Of a DNA stretch of 64,000 nt, positions 16,555 through 24,522 are shown piece by piece. The stretch covers positions 62,001 to 126,000 of the forward strand of contig RAYQ01000008.1 of the NCBI GenBank assembly GCA_003612395.1. Direction: 5' to 3'. The number at the start of each line of letters is the position of its first letter. Positions within the stretch are counted from its first letter, which is position 1. The notes below the pieces were generated by a model. It worked only from the letters and a program-made list of their open reading frames with translations. It was not told the DNA's origin and did no database searches. This DNA comes from Parablautia intestinalis. GTDB taxonomy: Bacteria; Bacillota; Clostridia; Lachnospirales; Lachnospiraceae. Made by a program: the position numbers and the translations under genes.

Positions 16555-16968
16555 ATGGAGGAAAAAGACGACAGAAAAGTAGAGCAGATGGTATCAAACA
16601 TGATGCTTGATATCGGTGTACCGGCCCATTTGAAAGGATACAGGTATGTGCGTACAGCAGTCCTTATGGCGGAAGAGGATATGAAAGTAGTGGGAAGTGT
16701 CACCAAACTGCTTTACCCGGAAATTGCGAAGCGGTATAATACTACGGATGGGAAGGTTGAAAGAGCCATACGAAATGCGATTGAGATCTCATGGGAGAGA
16801 GGCAATAAAAAGACTTTTGAGGGACTTTTTGGCTATTGCTGCGAAAATGGAAAGGCGAGGCCTACCAACAGTGAGTACATAGCGGTAATTGCTGATACCA
16901 TCCGAATACAGCTGAATTCGGAGAAAAAAGAAAGCAAAGAAGAAATCTGTGAAAATATGTGTAAATAA
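16555..16968 (+). CDS. Stand-alone Spo0A C-terminal (DNA-binding) domain protein
   Basis: A 137-aa protein that is essentially the Spo0A effector domain without the phosphoryl receiver. Matching blocks: MLDIGVPAHLKGYRYVRTAV near residue 22, VTKLLYPEIAKRYNTT near 48 (first helix-turn-helix helix), KVERAIRNAIEISWERG near 66 (recognition helix), and RPTNSEYIAVIADTIRIQL near 102. The expected N-terminal response-regulator domain (about 120 residues with an Asp phosphorylation site) is absent and no open frame for it lies upstream. It lies directly before the glycan locus, separated by a structured leader, so it may regulate that locus. DNA binding is expected from family knowledge; activity without phosphorylation is inference. 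Confidence 0.88.
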   Translation: MEEKDDRKVEQMVSNMMLDIGVPAHLKGYRYVRTAVLMAEEDMKVVGSVTKLLYPEIAKRYNTTDGKVERAIRNAIEISWERGNKKTFEGLFGYCCENGKARPTNSEYIAVIADTIRIQLNSEKKESKEEICENMCK

Positions 16969-17002
16969 GGAAAGATAAAAAAGAAATGCAACGGGAGGTA
17001 AG

Positions 17003-17141
17003 GTTGAAGAAATTGCCTGATAGCAATTTCTTCAACAAACTGAACAAGTTCTGTTAGAATTTGTGCCGAAGCGTCACAAATTCCATGATGGCAGAGCGAA
17101 ATCTGACATTTCGCCCGCCTCATCAGCGTAAAACGCTTCGG
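17003..17141 (+). promoter_or_regulatory. Structured leader before pseC with a loop that pairs downstream
   Basis: Perfect 14-bp stem GTTGAAGAAATTGC (17003-17016) / GCAATTTCTTCAAC (17023-17036); perfect 9-bp stem GAATTTGTG (17057-17065) / CACAAATTC (17075-17083) whose loop CCGAAGCGT (17066-17074) is the exact complement of ACGCTTCGG (17133-17141); and 7-bp stem GCGAAAT (17096-17102) / ATTTCGC (17108-17114). The last arm ends 3 bases before the pseC ribosome binding site (GGAG, 17145-17148). A pseudoknot or two exclusive folds are possible. Confidence 0.6.
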
Positions 17142-17154
17142 AATGGAGTGGAAT

Positions 17155-18366
17155 ATGGATAAACCTGCGATTTCAGGGGGAAGTCCCATTCGGGATAAAA
17201 AAATATATTATGGACATCAGTATATTGATGAGGCGGACATCCAGGCTGTGGTGGATGTGCTGCGGAGCGATTATCTTACCTGCGGTCCTAAGATAGAGGA
17301 GCTGGAGAAAAAACTGTGTGAAATAACAGGCGCAAAATATGCAGTTGCGTGCAGTAATGGAACGGCGGCTCTGCATATGGCCTGTCTGGCTGCGGAAATC
17401 AAAGAGGACGATGAGGTTATCACCACACCGATTACTTTTGCTGCATCGGCTAACTGTGCCCTCTACTGCGGAGCAAAACCAGTTTTCGCAGATATTAATG
17501 AAGAAACCTATAATATCGATCCGGAGCAGGTAAAAAAATTAACCGGTGAAAGGACCAGGGCTGTTGTGGCAGTGGACTTTACGGGACAGTCGGTGGAACT
17601 CGACAGCCTGCTGGCTCACTGTCATGCAAACAATATGGTTTTGATAGAGGATGGCGCACATGTGATAGGAACACGCTATAAAGGTCGGTGTAACGGTTCT
17701 ATTGCGGATATGACGACCTTAAGCTTTCATCCGGTAAAGACAGTAACCTGCGGGGAAGGCGGCGCGGTTCTCACCAACAGTGAGGAATATTATAAAAAAC
17801 TGCTTTTGTACCGGACCCATGGCATTACAAGGGACTTATGGCAGATGCACCATGAGCCGGACGGACCATGGTATTATGAGCAGGTGGTGCTTGGCATGAA
17901 CTATCGGCTGACGGACATGCAGGCGGCTTTGCTGATCAGTCAGTTAGACAAACTTCCTGTGTTTTCTTTAAGAAGAAAAGAAATTGTGAAGGCTTATAAT
18001 GAGGCTTTTGGCAAACTGCCCCAGCTTGTGGTGCAAAAAGAAATACCGGAATCAGATACCACAAGGCATCTGTATATTTTGAGGCTGAACCCTTTAAGAC
18101 TGCGCATAAACAGGAAACAATTTTTTGAGGCGCTTGAGGCGGAAAACATCTGCTGTAATGTGCATTATATTCCTACTTATTATTTCCCGTATTATGAAAA
18201 GCTTGGATACCGGAGAGGGCTTTGCCCTAAGGCGGAAAAGCTGTACGAGGAAATCATCAGTCTGCCGCTTTACTATGCCATGTCGGATCAGGATGTGAAG
18301 GATGTAATAAGAGCCGTTACCAGAATAGCAGAATATTTTGATGTGGAGAATTCCAATGAAGCTTAG
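17155..18366 (+). CDS. pseC: PseC-like aminotransferase (UDP-4-amino-4,6-dideoxy-N-acetyl-L-altrosamine synthesis)
   Basis: PLP enzyme of the DegT/DnrJ/EryC1 family that aminates C4 of a 4-keto-6-deoxy UDP sugar, the second step of pseudaminic acid synthesis. The 403-aa protein starts MDKPAISGGSPIRDKKIYYG, with YIDEADIQAVVDVLRSDYLT typical of PseC, substrate/PLP blocks ACSNGTAALHMA near residue 62, DGAHVIGTRYKG near 165, and the PLP-binding lysine in SFHPVKTVTCGEGGA near 190. Start 17155 is preferred over 17143 because GGAG ends 6 bases before it. It overlaps the next gene by 11 bases. pseI, pseG and pseF homologues are on the opposite strand 6-10 kb away, supporting the role. Confidence 0.87.
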   Translation: MDKPAISGGSPIRDKKIYYGHQYIDEADIQAVVDVLRSDYLTCGPKIEELEKKLCEITGAKYAVACSNGTAALHMACLAAEIKEDDEVITTPITFAASANCALYCGAKPVFADINEETYNIDPEQVKKLTGERTRAVVAVDFTGQSVELDSLLAHCHANNMVLIEDGAHVIGTRYKGRCNGSIADMTTLSFHPVKTVTCGEGGAVLTNSEEYYKKLLLYRTHGITRDLWQMHHEPDGPWYYEQVVLGMNYRLTDMQAALLISQLDKLPVFSLRRKEIVKAYNEAFGKLPQLVVQKEIPESDTTRHLYILRLNPLRLRINRKQFFEALEAENICCNVHYIPTYYFPYYEKLGYRRGLCPKAEKLYEEIISLPLYYAMSDQDVKDVIRAVTRIAEYFDVENSNEA

Positions 18367-19387
18367 TGTGATAGTACCCGTTTATAACATGGCAGCCAGG
18401 GACAAGCTTACCTGGTGCCTTGATTCACTGGTCCGCCAGACCATATCGGATTATGAGATTATTGCGGTGGATGACTGCTCAACAGACAATTCTCTGGAGA
18501 TACTGCGTGATTATGAGCGCAGATACCCGGACAAATTTTATGTAATAGCTTCGAAAGAAAATAAAAAGCAGGGTGGTGCTAAAAATCTGGGTTTAGAGAG
18601 AGCAGGGGGAGACTGGATAGGATTTATCGACAGTGATGACTGGATCGCTCCGGATTTTTATGAGAAGCTTTTGACCCGGGCAGAGGAAACCGGAGCCGAT
18701 ATGGTGGGATGCGATTATCATCTGACCTGCGAGCACAGCATGAAAATAGGGAAGATTGTACATAACAACAAGCCTTCGCAGGCAGGAATTCTCACGAAAG
18801 AAAAATATAAGTCACTTATTCTGGACAGCGGCAGCCTTGTGGTAAAGATATACAGACGCCATATTATTCTTGATTATCCCAATCGTTTTCCGGAACATAT
18901 TTTTTATGAGGACAATGCCATCAGTAATTCCTGGATGCTTCGGGCAAAGCATTTTGAATATTTGGAAGAGCCTCTTTACTACTACTATCAGCATGACAGC
19001 TCAACGGTTCACACCATAACCAGGAAACGCTGCGAGGATCGGATGGAAGCGGCAAGGGTTATGGTGAAGGAGGCAAAGCAGTTTGGCTATCTGGAAGAAT
19101 ACTATGCGGAGATAGAGAGTAGTTTTACTACTTTGTTTTATGTAAATACGCTGTTCTCCTATATGGCAGGAGTAAAAAGAAAAGAATACGGTTTTGTGAA
19201 AGCCATGGGACGGGAGATGCGAAAGACCTTTCCGGGATTTATGGATAATCTGTATTATCAGGAGCGGGTTCATGCGGAGGAAAGAAAGCTGATTAAAATG
19301 CATATGAAGTCTACGGTGTATTTTATGGCGTATTACAAATTATTGTGGGGATACCGAAACCTTCGGAAAAGACTAAGCAGGGGGTAG
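18356..19387 (+). CDS. Family 2 glycosyltransferase
   Basis: A GT-A fold, nucleotide-sugar-dependent transferase acting on the cytoplasmic side. The 343-aa protein begins MKLSVIVPVYNMAARD, with the nucleotide-binding VDDCSTDNSLEIL near residue 38, GAKNLGLERAGGDWIGF near 72, and the DxD-type metal site IDSDDW near 90. The C-terminal third is basic and without clear transmembrane segments. Its start overlaps the pseC stop by 11 bases, indicating translational coupling. Donor and acceptor sugars cannot be read from sequence. Confidence 0.85.
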   Translation: MKLSVIVPVYNMAARDKLTWCLDSLVRQTISDYEIIAVDDCSTDNSLEILRDYERRYPDKFYVIASKENKKQGGAKNLGLERAGGDWIGFIDSDDWIAPDFYEKLLTRAEETGADMVGCDYHLTCEHSMKIGKIVHNNKPSQAGILTKEKYKSLILDSGSLVVKIYRRHIILDYPNRFPEHIFYEDNAISNSWMLRAKHFEYLEEPLYYYYQHDSSTVHTITRKRCEDRMEAARVMVKEAKQFGYLEEYYAEIESSFTTLFYVNTLFSYMAGVKRKEYGFVKAMGREMRKTFPGFMDNLYYQERVHAEERKLIKMHMKSTVYFMAYYKLLWGYRNLRKRLSRG

Positions 19388-19391
19388 AAGG

Positions 19392-20570
19392 ATGAAAGCT
19401 GCTATTATTGGTGCCGGCGGGGAGGCGCTTCATACAATTATCAAGGCACATGAACACGGTCTCAGTGTAGTGGCGCTGGATGGAAATCCCCAGGCAGAAG
19501 GCTTAAAGACAGCGGATCAGAAGATTGTAGCAGACATCTCTAAAGAAGCTACTGTGATTGAAGTTTTGAAACGGGAAAAGCCCGATTTTATACTGACAGC
19601 GCCGATTGGAAGATATCTGACTACGGCGGGGGCTGTCAATGATGCGCTTAATTTGCCCGGGATTAGCAAAGATATGGCGGTACTTTGTACGGATAAGCTG
19701 AAATTTCACAAAAAATTAGGTGAAAGAAATCTGCGGAAGTGTTTCTGCTATGGAGTAAAGGAAGGTATTATAACAGGTATAGACGGAAAGGGATTGCAGG
19801 AGGAAATATCATACCCTGCTATTCTAAAGCCCAGATATGGATCCGGGAGCAGAGGAATTTATATGCTGACGGATAAACAGCAGTTAAAGAAGGCGCTGTG
19901 CATGGTGGGAAGTGAGCCATATGTGCTGGAGGAATGTGTTGCCGGTGAGGAATACGGCGTGGACGGAGCGGTGACAAAGTCTGGATTTTCTATGATTTTG
20001 CTGCGCAGGAAAGAAAATACGCCGCCGCCTGCAAGACAGGCAGTGGGATATTTTTCTGTGCTGCCCGGTGACATTTTCTGGCATCAGATAAAGAACTATA
20101 TGGCTGAAGTGATTGCATGTCTGGGCCTTCAGGAGTGTCTGCTTCATGCAGATGTGATAAAAACCGATGAGGGTCCTTTTGTTGTGGAGCTTTCTGCGAG
20201 GCCTTCCGGGCACAATCTGCATAATTTGTTTACGCCTTTATGTACAGGGGTGGATATGGCGGAAGAATACATTAAATACAGAATGGGACTTCCCTATTGC
20301 TTCGAAGCCGCCGGTACAAAGCTGATGATGATTCATTATTTTGATATGCAGGGAATTGTAAAGTCGGTGCCGGATCAAAGCACGGTGGAGAAAGCTTTAA
20401 ACATAAATCTGACAGCATGGCAATGTTATCTGAGAAAGGGCGATAAACTGACAAGCGTTTCAGATGGACATTCTCTTATGGGCCGGGGTTTTTTTGTGCT
20501 GGAGGGCGGGGATTTTTCAGATTTACTTATGAAGGCACAGAGCATTAAAAGTTTATTTATGCTTTCATAA
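19392..20570 (+). CDS. ATP-grasp ligase in the pseudaminic-acid block
   Basis: A carboxylate-amine (or carboxylate-thiol) ligase of the ATP-grasp superfamily, 392 aa. An N-terminal Rossmann-like pre-ATP-grasp domain (MKAAIIGAGGEALHTIIKAH; IVADISKEATVIEVL) precedes the ATP-binding lobe: YPAILKPRYGSGSRGIYML near residue 140, EPYVLEECVAGEEYGVDGAV near 176, and the metal-binding VVELSARPSGHNLHNLF near 262. It starts 4 bases after the GT2 stop and follows pseC and the GT2 in one operon, so its substrate is probably part of the glycan pathway, for example coupling an amino acid to an amino sugar. Fold is secure, substrate is inference. Confidence 0.82.
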   Translation: MKAAIIGAGGEALHTIIKAHEHGLSVVALDGNPQAEGLKTADQKIVADISKEATVIEVLKREKPDFILTAPIGRYLTTAGAVNDALNLPGISKDMAVLCTDKLKFHKKLGERNLRKCFCYGVKEGIITGIDGKGLQEEISYPAILKPRYGSGSRGIYMLTDKQQLKKALCMVGSEPYVLEECVAGEEYGVDGAVTKSGFSMILLRRKENTPPPARQAVGYFSVLPGDIFWHQIKNYMAEVIACLGLQECLLHADVIKTDEGPFVVELSARPSGHNLHNLFTPLCTGVDMAEEYIKYRMGLPYCFEAAGTKLMMIHYFDMQGIVKSVPDQSTVEKALNINLTAWQCYLRKGDKLTSVSDGHSLMGRGFFVLEGGDFSDLLMKAQSIKSLFMLS

Positions 20571-20669
20571 GAATATTGTTTAATATATACACCCGAAAAA
20601 TATCCGGTGCAATTCGAAGGGTTATTTTGAAAGAATATACCGGTGTTACGAATAACAGGGAGCAAAGCT

Positions 20670-21851
20670 ATGAAGTATAAACGTACCATACAATATGCCT
20701 TTATCCAAAGCGGATATTGGATGGGAGTTGGAGGATTGATAGGATTTTCCAGCGCCTATTTACTGGAAAATGGTTATACCAACGGGCAGATAGGAGTGAT
20801 TGCTGCCATCTGCAGTCTCATCTCCACCTTTGGTCAGATAGTGGTTGCAGGATGGGTAGACCGCTCCGGTGGAAAACAGCTTAAGCGCTGGCTATATCTT
20901 ATCACGGGAAGCCTGCTGGCCGCCAGTTTGCTGCAGGCTATACTCTTTCCCATAACGCGCCTTGGTGCAAGCATTTTATTTGCAGTGGACATGGCTTTGT
21001 TGCAGATGGTACTTCCGCTTATTAATTCGCTTTCTGTGGGAAAGGAACCGGAGGGCGGCAGAACAGATTTTGGAATTGCCAGAGGCGCAGGCTCATTAGC
21101 CTATGCGTTGCTGGCAGCTATACTTGGAAAGTGGGTTGCCAGATGGGGCGCCCGTTCCATTTCTCTGACAATCTGCGGTATTTTTTTACTTCTGTTTTTG
21201 TCAGTCCATTTCTATGCTTATGAGCCCCGGGAATTGAGCGGACAGGATGTGCAGAGGGTTTCGAGAGAAAAGGGATTTCTTTTTCGCTATCCCAGATTTG
21301 GTATTACACTGTCCGGGTGCATACTTCTGTATATCAGTCATGTCCTGCTGAACAATTTTTCTCTGCAGATTGTATTAGATAAGGGATGGGACAGCGTTGT
21401 TATGGGAAATACACAGGCCATCGCTGCCGTTTTGGAATTGCCTGTCATGTTTTGCTTCGGCTATTTGCTGAAGAAAAAGCCTGCTTCCTTTTGGTTTCGT
21501 CTCTGCGGAATTGCATTTTTCTTAAAGACAGTCGGCACATTGCTTGCCACCAGTGTTGGCAGCTTTTATGCCGTGCAATTGATGCAGATGGGAGGATGGG
21601 CGGTTATTGCTGTTGCTCCGGTTTATTATATAAAAGGGATTATGGCGCCGCAGGATGCAGTGAAGGGGCAATCTTATTTCACCATGACGAATACGATTGC
21701 ATCTGTAGTCGGATCCTTTGCCTGCGGCTTTTTGATTGATGATTTTGGTATGGGAGGAGCTCTTTTGCTTGGAAGTATCTGCGCGGCCATTGGAGCAGTC
21801 ATTCTTTTGGTAAGCGTGCAGAGGACGGAAAATCATATGTATACAAAATAA
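20670..21851 (+). CDS. MFS transporter (MFS_1-like)
   Basis: Integral membrane carrier of 393 aa with about 12 hydrophobic segments; begins MKYKRTIQYAFIQSGYWMGV. Between helices 2 and 3 there is the short basic MFS loop (GWVDRSGGKQLKRWLY near residue 70), and a central cytoplasmic loop near residue 195. It resembles the LacY/nucleoside-symporter-like branch; direction and cargo are unknown. It follows the ATP-grasp gene after 99 bases and is closed by a clear terminator, so it probably ends the pseC operon. It could export or import a small precursor or metabolite of the pathway. Confidence 0.75.
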   Translation: MKYKRTIQYAFIQSGYWMGVGGLIGFSSAYLLENGYTNGQIGVIAAICSLISTFGQIVVAGWVDRSGGKQLKRWLYLITGSLLAASLLQAILFPITRLGASILFAVDMALLQMVLPLINSLSVGKEPEGGRTDFGIARGAGSLAYALLAAILGKWVARWGARSISLTICGIFLLLFLSVHFYAYEPRELSGQDVQRVSREKGFLFRYPRFGITLSGCILLYISHVLLNNFSLQIVLDKGWDSVVMGNTQAIAAVLELPVMFCFGYLLKKKPASFWFRLCGIAFFLKTVGTLLATSVGSFYAVQLMQMGGWAVIAVAPVYYIKGIMAPQDAVKGQSYFTMTNTIASVVGSFACGFLIDDFGMGGALLLGSICAAIGAVILLVSVQRTENHMYTK

Positions 21852-21882
21852 GTTTCATATTATTAGTGTAAAAGAAAATTTT

Positions 21883-21912
21883 ACATCCCGTCAGTCTGCG
21901 GCGGGGTGTTTT
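21883..21912 (+). terminator. Intrinsic terminator after the MFS gene
   Basis: ACATCCCG (21883-21890) pairs with CGGGGTGT (21902-21909, one G-T pair), 11-base loop, then TTTT from 21909. Preceded by A-rich sequence. Confidence 0.7.
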
Positions 21913-22043
21913 AATCATAAGCGGTTTCAGAAAGCCTTGGGAATATTTATACTTTTATGGAATAAAATAGTATTAAGCAGATAATATTAAGAATTCTTTA
22001 AGGTTAACATAAAAAGATTTAAGATGTATTTATAAATATGATT

Positions 22044-22072
22044 TTGTCTGAAAAATATGTTATCCTTATGTT
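22044..22072 (+). promoter_or_regulatory. Promoter for the lipoprotein gene
   Basis: TTGTCT (22044-22049), 17-bp spacer, TATGTT (22067-22072), with the start codon about 85 bases after the expected start site. Both boxes match consensus at four of six bases. Confidence 0.4.
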
Positions 22073-22164
22073 CAGAATTAAAAATGCTAATGAGATTGAG
22101 CTGTTGCTGCAAAGCGGCTGTTCAAAGCCAAATTTGAAGGTTATTGGAAGCATGGAGGATTAAT

Positions 22165-23262
22165 ATGAGAAACAAAATATTATTAAGGATAACAGGTTTG
22201 CTGGCAGCAGCGTCACTTTTGGTGGTGATGATGTCTGGGTGCAGCGTAAAAGCAGAGGAAAACAGAAATGATGAAAGGCTCTCGTCTGATAATATTATTA
22301 TAACGGAAACGGGAGAAGTCCTGGAAAAAGAAGAATTAACACCAACGGAAACTGAGGCGCCGCAAGAAGAAAAGGAATCTGAGGCGGTACAGACGCCTGA
22401 GCAGGCAGATGAGCCGGAACCTGAGGCAACCGCGATTCCCGAGAATATTGCTCCTGATATGAGCAAGGTAGTAGAGCCCGAGCAGGAACAGATTATTACG
22501 GAGGAAGACCATACGGAACCGCAGGGAAACGATCTGCAGCTGGTATTTTTGGGGGACAGTATATTTGACACCTACAGGGATGGAACAGGAATTCCATATC
22601 GCACGGCGGAGCAGTGTGAGGCCGATATGTATAACCTGGCAATCGGCGGAACCTGCGCTGCCCTTGACACTTATGATCCGCTTGGATCTGAGGAGTGGTC
22701 ATCAAGGAGCATGGTTGGCGTGGTAAAGGCCATAGAGGGAAAAATATCTACGGATATTTTTGCAAATGATGCGGCGAAGAGAATATTTGATAACCCCAAT
22801 GTTGATTTTACAAAGACAGATTACTTTATTGTGGAATATGGAACCAATGATTTCTTTAATTGCATCCCACTGGACAGTGAAGGTGAAATTTATAATTTGA
22901 AAACATATGCGGGAGCCCTTAGATATGCGGTGGGGGCTTTGCAAGAGGTTGCACCGGATGCAACGGTTATTCTCTGTTCCCCGGCATATGCCCGCTTCTT
23001 TGACGGAACCTGGATGATTGGCGATGGGAACAGCGTGAACAACGGGTTTGGAACATTGTTTGATTATGTTGGGATTTGCCAGTATGTTGCCAAATCAGAG
23101 CAAACTTTATTTTTAAACGCATATCTGGATTTGGGAATTGATGGCTATACAGCCGAGGAATATCTGGAGGATGGCGTTCATCTGACAGATGCAGGCAGAC
23201 AGTTATACGCGGATACGCTTGCAAAAATGATACTAAAGCATGAAGAAACAAAAAATAATTAG
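22165..23262 (+). CDS. SGNH/GDSL-hydrolase lipoprotein
   Basis: Secreted, membrane-anchored esterase-like protein of 365 aa. A lipoprotein signal peptide ends in VVMMSGC (lipobox Cys near residue 26), followed by a 90-residue Glu/Pro/Thr-rich linker and then an SGNH hydrolase domain: block I LVFLGDSIFDTY (nucleophile Ser) near residue 125, block II Gly in AIGGTC, block III YGTNDFFN near 227, and block V DGVHLTDAG (catalytic Asp and His) near 340. All four catalytic elements are present. The start is chosen from GGAGG 6 bases before 22165. In this locus it could remove or add O-acetyl groups on the surface glycan; the substrate is inferred only from position. Confidence 0.85.
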   Translation: MRNKILLRITGLLAAASLLVVMMSGCSVKAEENRNDERLSSDNIIITETGEVLEKEELTPTETEAPQEEKESEAVQTPEQADEPEPEATAIPENIAPDMSKVVEPEQEQIITEEDHTEPQGNDLQLVFLGDSIFDTYRDGTGIPYRTAEQCEADMYNLAIGGTCAALDTYDPLGSEEWSSRSMVGVVKAIEGKISTDIFANDAAKRIFDNPNVDFTKTDYFIVEYGTNDFFNCIPLDSEGEIYNLKTYAGALRYAVGALQEVAPDATVILCSPAYARFFDGTWMIGDGNSVNNGFGTLFDYVGICQYVAKSEQTLFLNAYLDLGIDGYTAEEYLEDGVHLTDAGRQLYADTLAKMILKHEETKNN

Positions 23263-23271
23263 AAAAATCAG

Positions 23272-23307
23272 TAAACGGGTTTTTGGCATTCGTCAAAAAC
23301 CCGTTTA
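23272..23307. terminator. Bidirectional terminator between the lipoprotein gene and pseG
   Basis: TAAACGGGTTTTTG (23272-23285) pairs with CAAAAACCCGTTTA (23294-23307) as a 14-bp stem with an 8-base loop. On the minus strand it is followed by a T-rich run, so it suits the pseG operon best. It overlaps the pseG stop codon. Confidence 0.75.
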
Positions 23308-24522
23308 TGTTTCCCTGAGAGCCAAAGCAATCCGGTGAGCGCCTTTGCCGTCTATAAGACGGCGCATCCGTGTAAGGATGGAGAGCCTCTTTGCATAAGA
23401 AGGGCATAAGGGAACAAATTTGTCCGTCAGGTAATGGTCCGGGATATATGACATTTCTGTCACAAAATCTATTGCAGCTTGCAGCACGGCTTTCGGATTA
23501 TCCCGCATATCGCCTGCACAGGGAATAAGGCCTGTCTCCTGAAAGGCCCGGGCGGAAGAAAGCTGATTATCTGCTATGGTAAAGCTGACTGCCGGTATGC
23601 CCAGAGCGCAAAGCTCATATAAAGTAGTACCGGCAGCGGATATTGCCAGATCACATGTCTGCATAAGGGATGCCATATTGCTGACATTTTCATGGAGCAC
23701 CAGACAGGGCAGCTTTTTGGCAAGCTGAAAGAGGAGCTCATTGTCTGTGTTAAACTTTCCAATAACTATATGCAAAGTCAGGCTTTGCCATACCTTAAGG
23801 TCAACTAAATCCGTATTTTTTAGAGGAGGTGAATCCGTCCCAAAGGGAAGGACGGCACCGAAGATTTTGCTGACAAACTTGAGGCAAAAGTGACAGGGAT
23901 CGCTGGCGCCTGTGGTGATTAAAATATGAGATACCTGCTCCCTTAGCGGCGCTTTTTTATCCTGAAACCAGACCCGCAGGGGTGTGTAGGAAGGACCCAA
24001 AAGGAGCCTTTTGGCCTTCTGGTAGGAGGATTTGTAGGCCGCCATGGCGCTATCCGGTATCACATCATAGTTGATCAGAAGATCCACTGGATAATCAAAG
24101 AGCCTAAGATCGTCCAGGTAAGCGATTTTTACCAGGGGCCTTAAAGAAGATAAATAGCTCTCCGTGACATAATAGGAGTCAAGAAAATATACGGCGGCAG
24201 AATCCGCTAAGGAGCCAAGCAGAGAAAGAACCTCAGGAAGCTCTTTCTCCAGACAGTCGAGGGCAGCGGTTTTAAGCCGTATAATGGAAAGTCTGGAATC
24301 TGGTAATGAGGGATTTAATGATAAGTCCGGCAAAGGAGTCCGCTCACAGGTGCTTATAATTCCTGTGAGGAGACTTTCGCTTTCCTCATCGGAGACGAGA
24401 AAGCAAACTTTCATATGTAGACGAAGGCAGGCCAGAGCGATGGAAAAGCAGCGCATCAGATGTCCTGATGCAATCCGGCTGTTTCCATCTGCCCTGAAAT
24501 AAATTAATCGATCAGATCCCAT
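23305..24522 (-). CDS. pseG: PseG-like UDP-sugar hydrolase
   Basis: Removes UDP from UDP-2,4-diacetamido-trideoxy-L-altropyranose in pseudaminic acid synthesis. The GT-B-like 405-aa protein begins MGSDRLIYFRADGNSRIASG and continues HLMRCFSIALACLR, matching the PseG N-terminal R-A-D....G-H-x-x-R-C motif with its catalytic His. A second domain has LITTGASDPCHFCLKFV near residue 192 and SAAGTTLYELCALGIPAVSF near 293 (the UDP-binding motif of GT-B folds). About 50 residues longer than typical PseG, mostly in the middle. Its start overlaps pseI by 19 bases. It is the last gene of a minus-strand operon: pseF, decarboxylase, pseI, pseG. Confidence 0.87.
   Translation of the reverse strand: MGSDRLIYFRADGNSRIASGHLMRCFSIALACLRLHMKVCFLVSDEESESLLTGIISTCERTPLPDLSLNPSLPDSRLSIIRLKTAALDCLEKELPEVLSLLGSLADSAAVYFLDSYYVTESYLSSLRPLVKIAYLDDLRLFDYPVDLLINYDVIPDSAMAAYKSSYQKAKRLLLGPSYTPLRVWFQDKKAPLREQVSHILITTGASDPCHFCLKFVSKIFGAVLPFGTDSPPLKNTDLVDLKVWQSLTLHIVIGKFNTDNELLFQLAKKLPCLVLHENVSNMASLMQTCDLAISAAGTTLYELCALGIPAVSFTIADNQLSSARAFQETGLIPCAGDMRDNPKAVLQAAIDFVTEMSYIPDHYLTDKFVPLCPSYAKRLSILTRMRRLIDGKGAHRIALALRET

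Larger units (their letters stand above)
21852..22164 (+). other. 313-bp intergenic region between operons
   Basis: AT-rich. It holds the terminator at 21883-21912 and a promoter at 22044-22072. No gene, repeat or long inverted repeat was seen between them. Confidence 0.6.

Noticed and set aside
17003..17036. Invertible promoter element
   Set aside because: The inverted repeat has a 6-base spacer, so it is a hairpin and not a pair of recombination sites; no recombinase gene is in the window.
17003..17036. Intrinsic terminator of the Spo0A-domain gene
   Set aside because: A perfect 14-bp stem is present but it is followed by AAACTGAAC and not a T tract.
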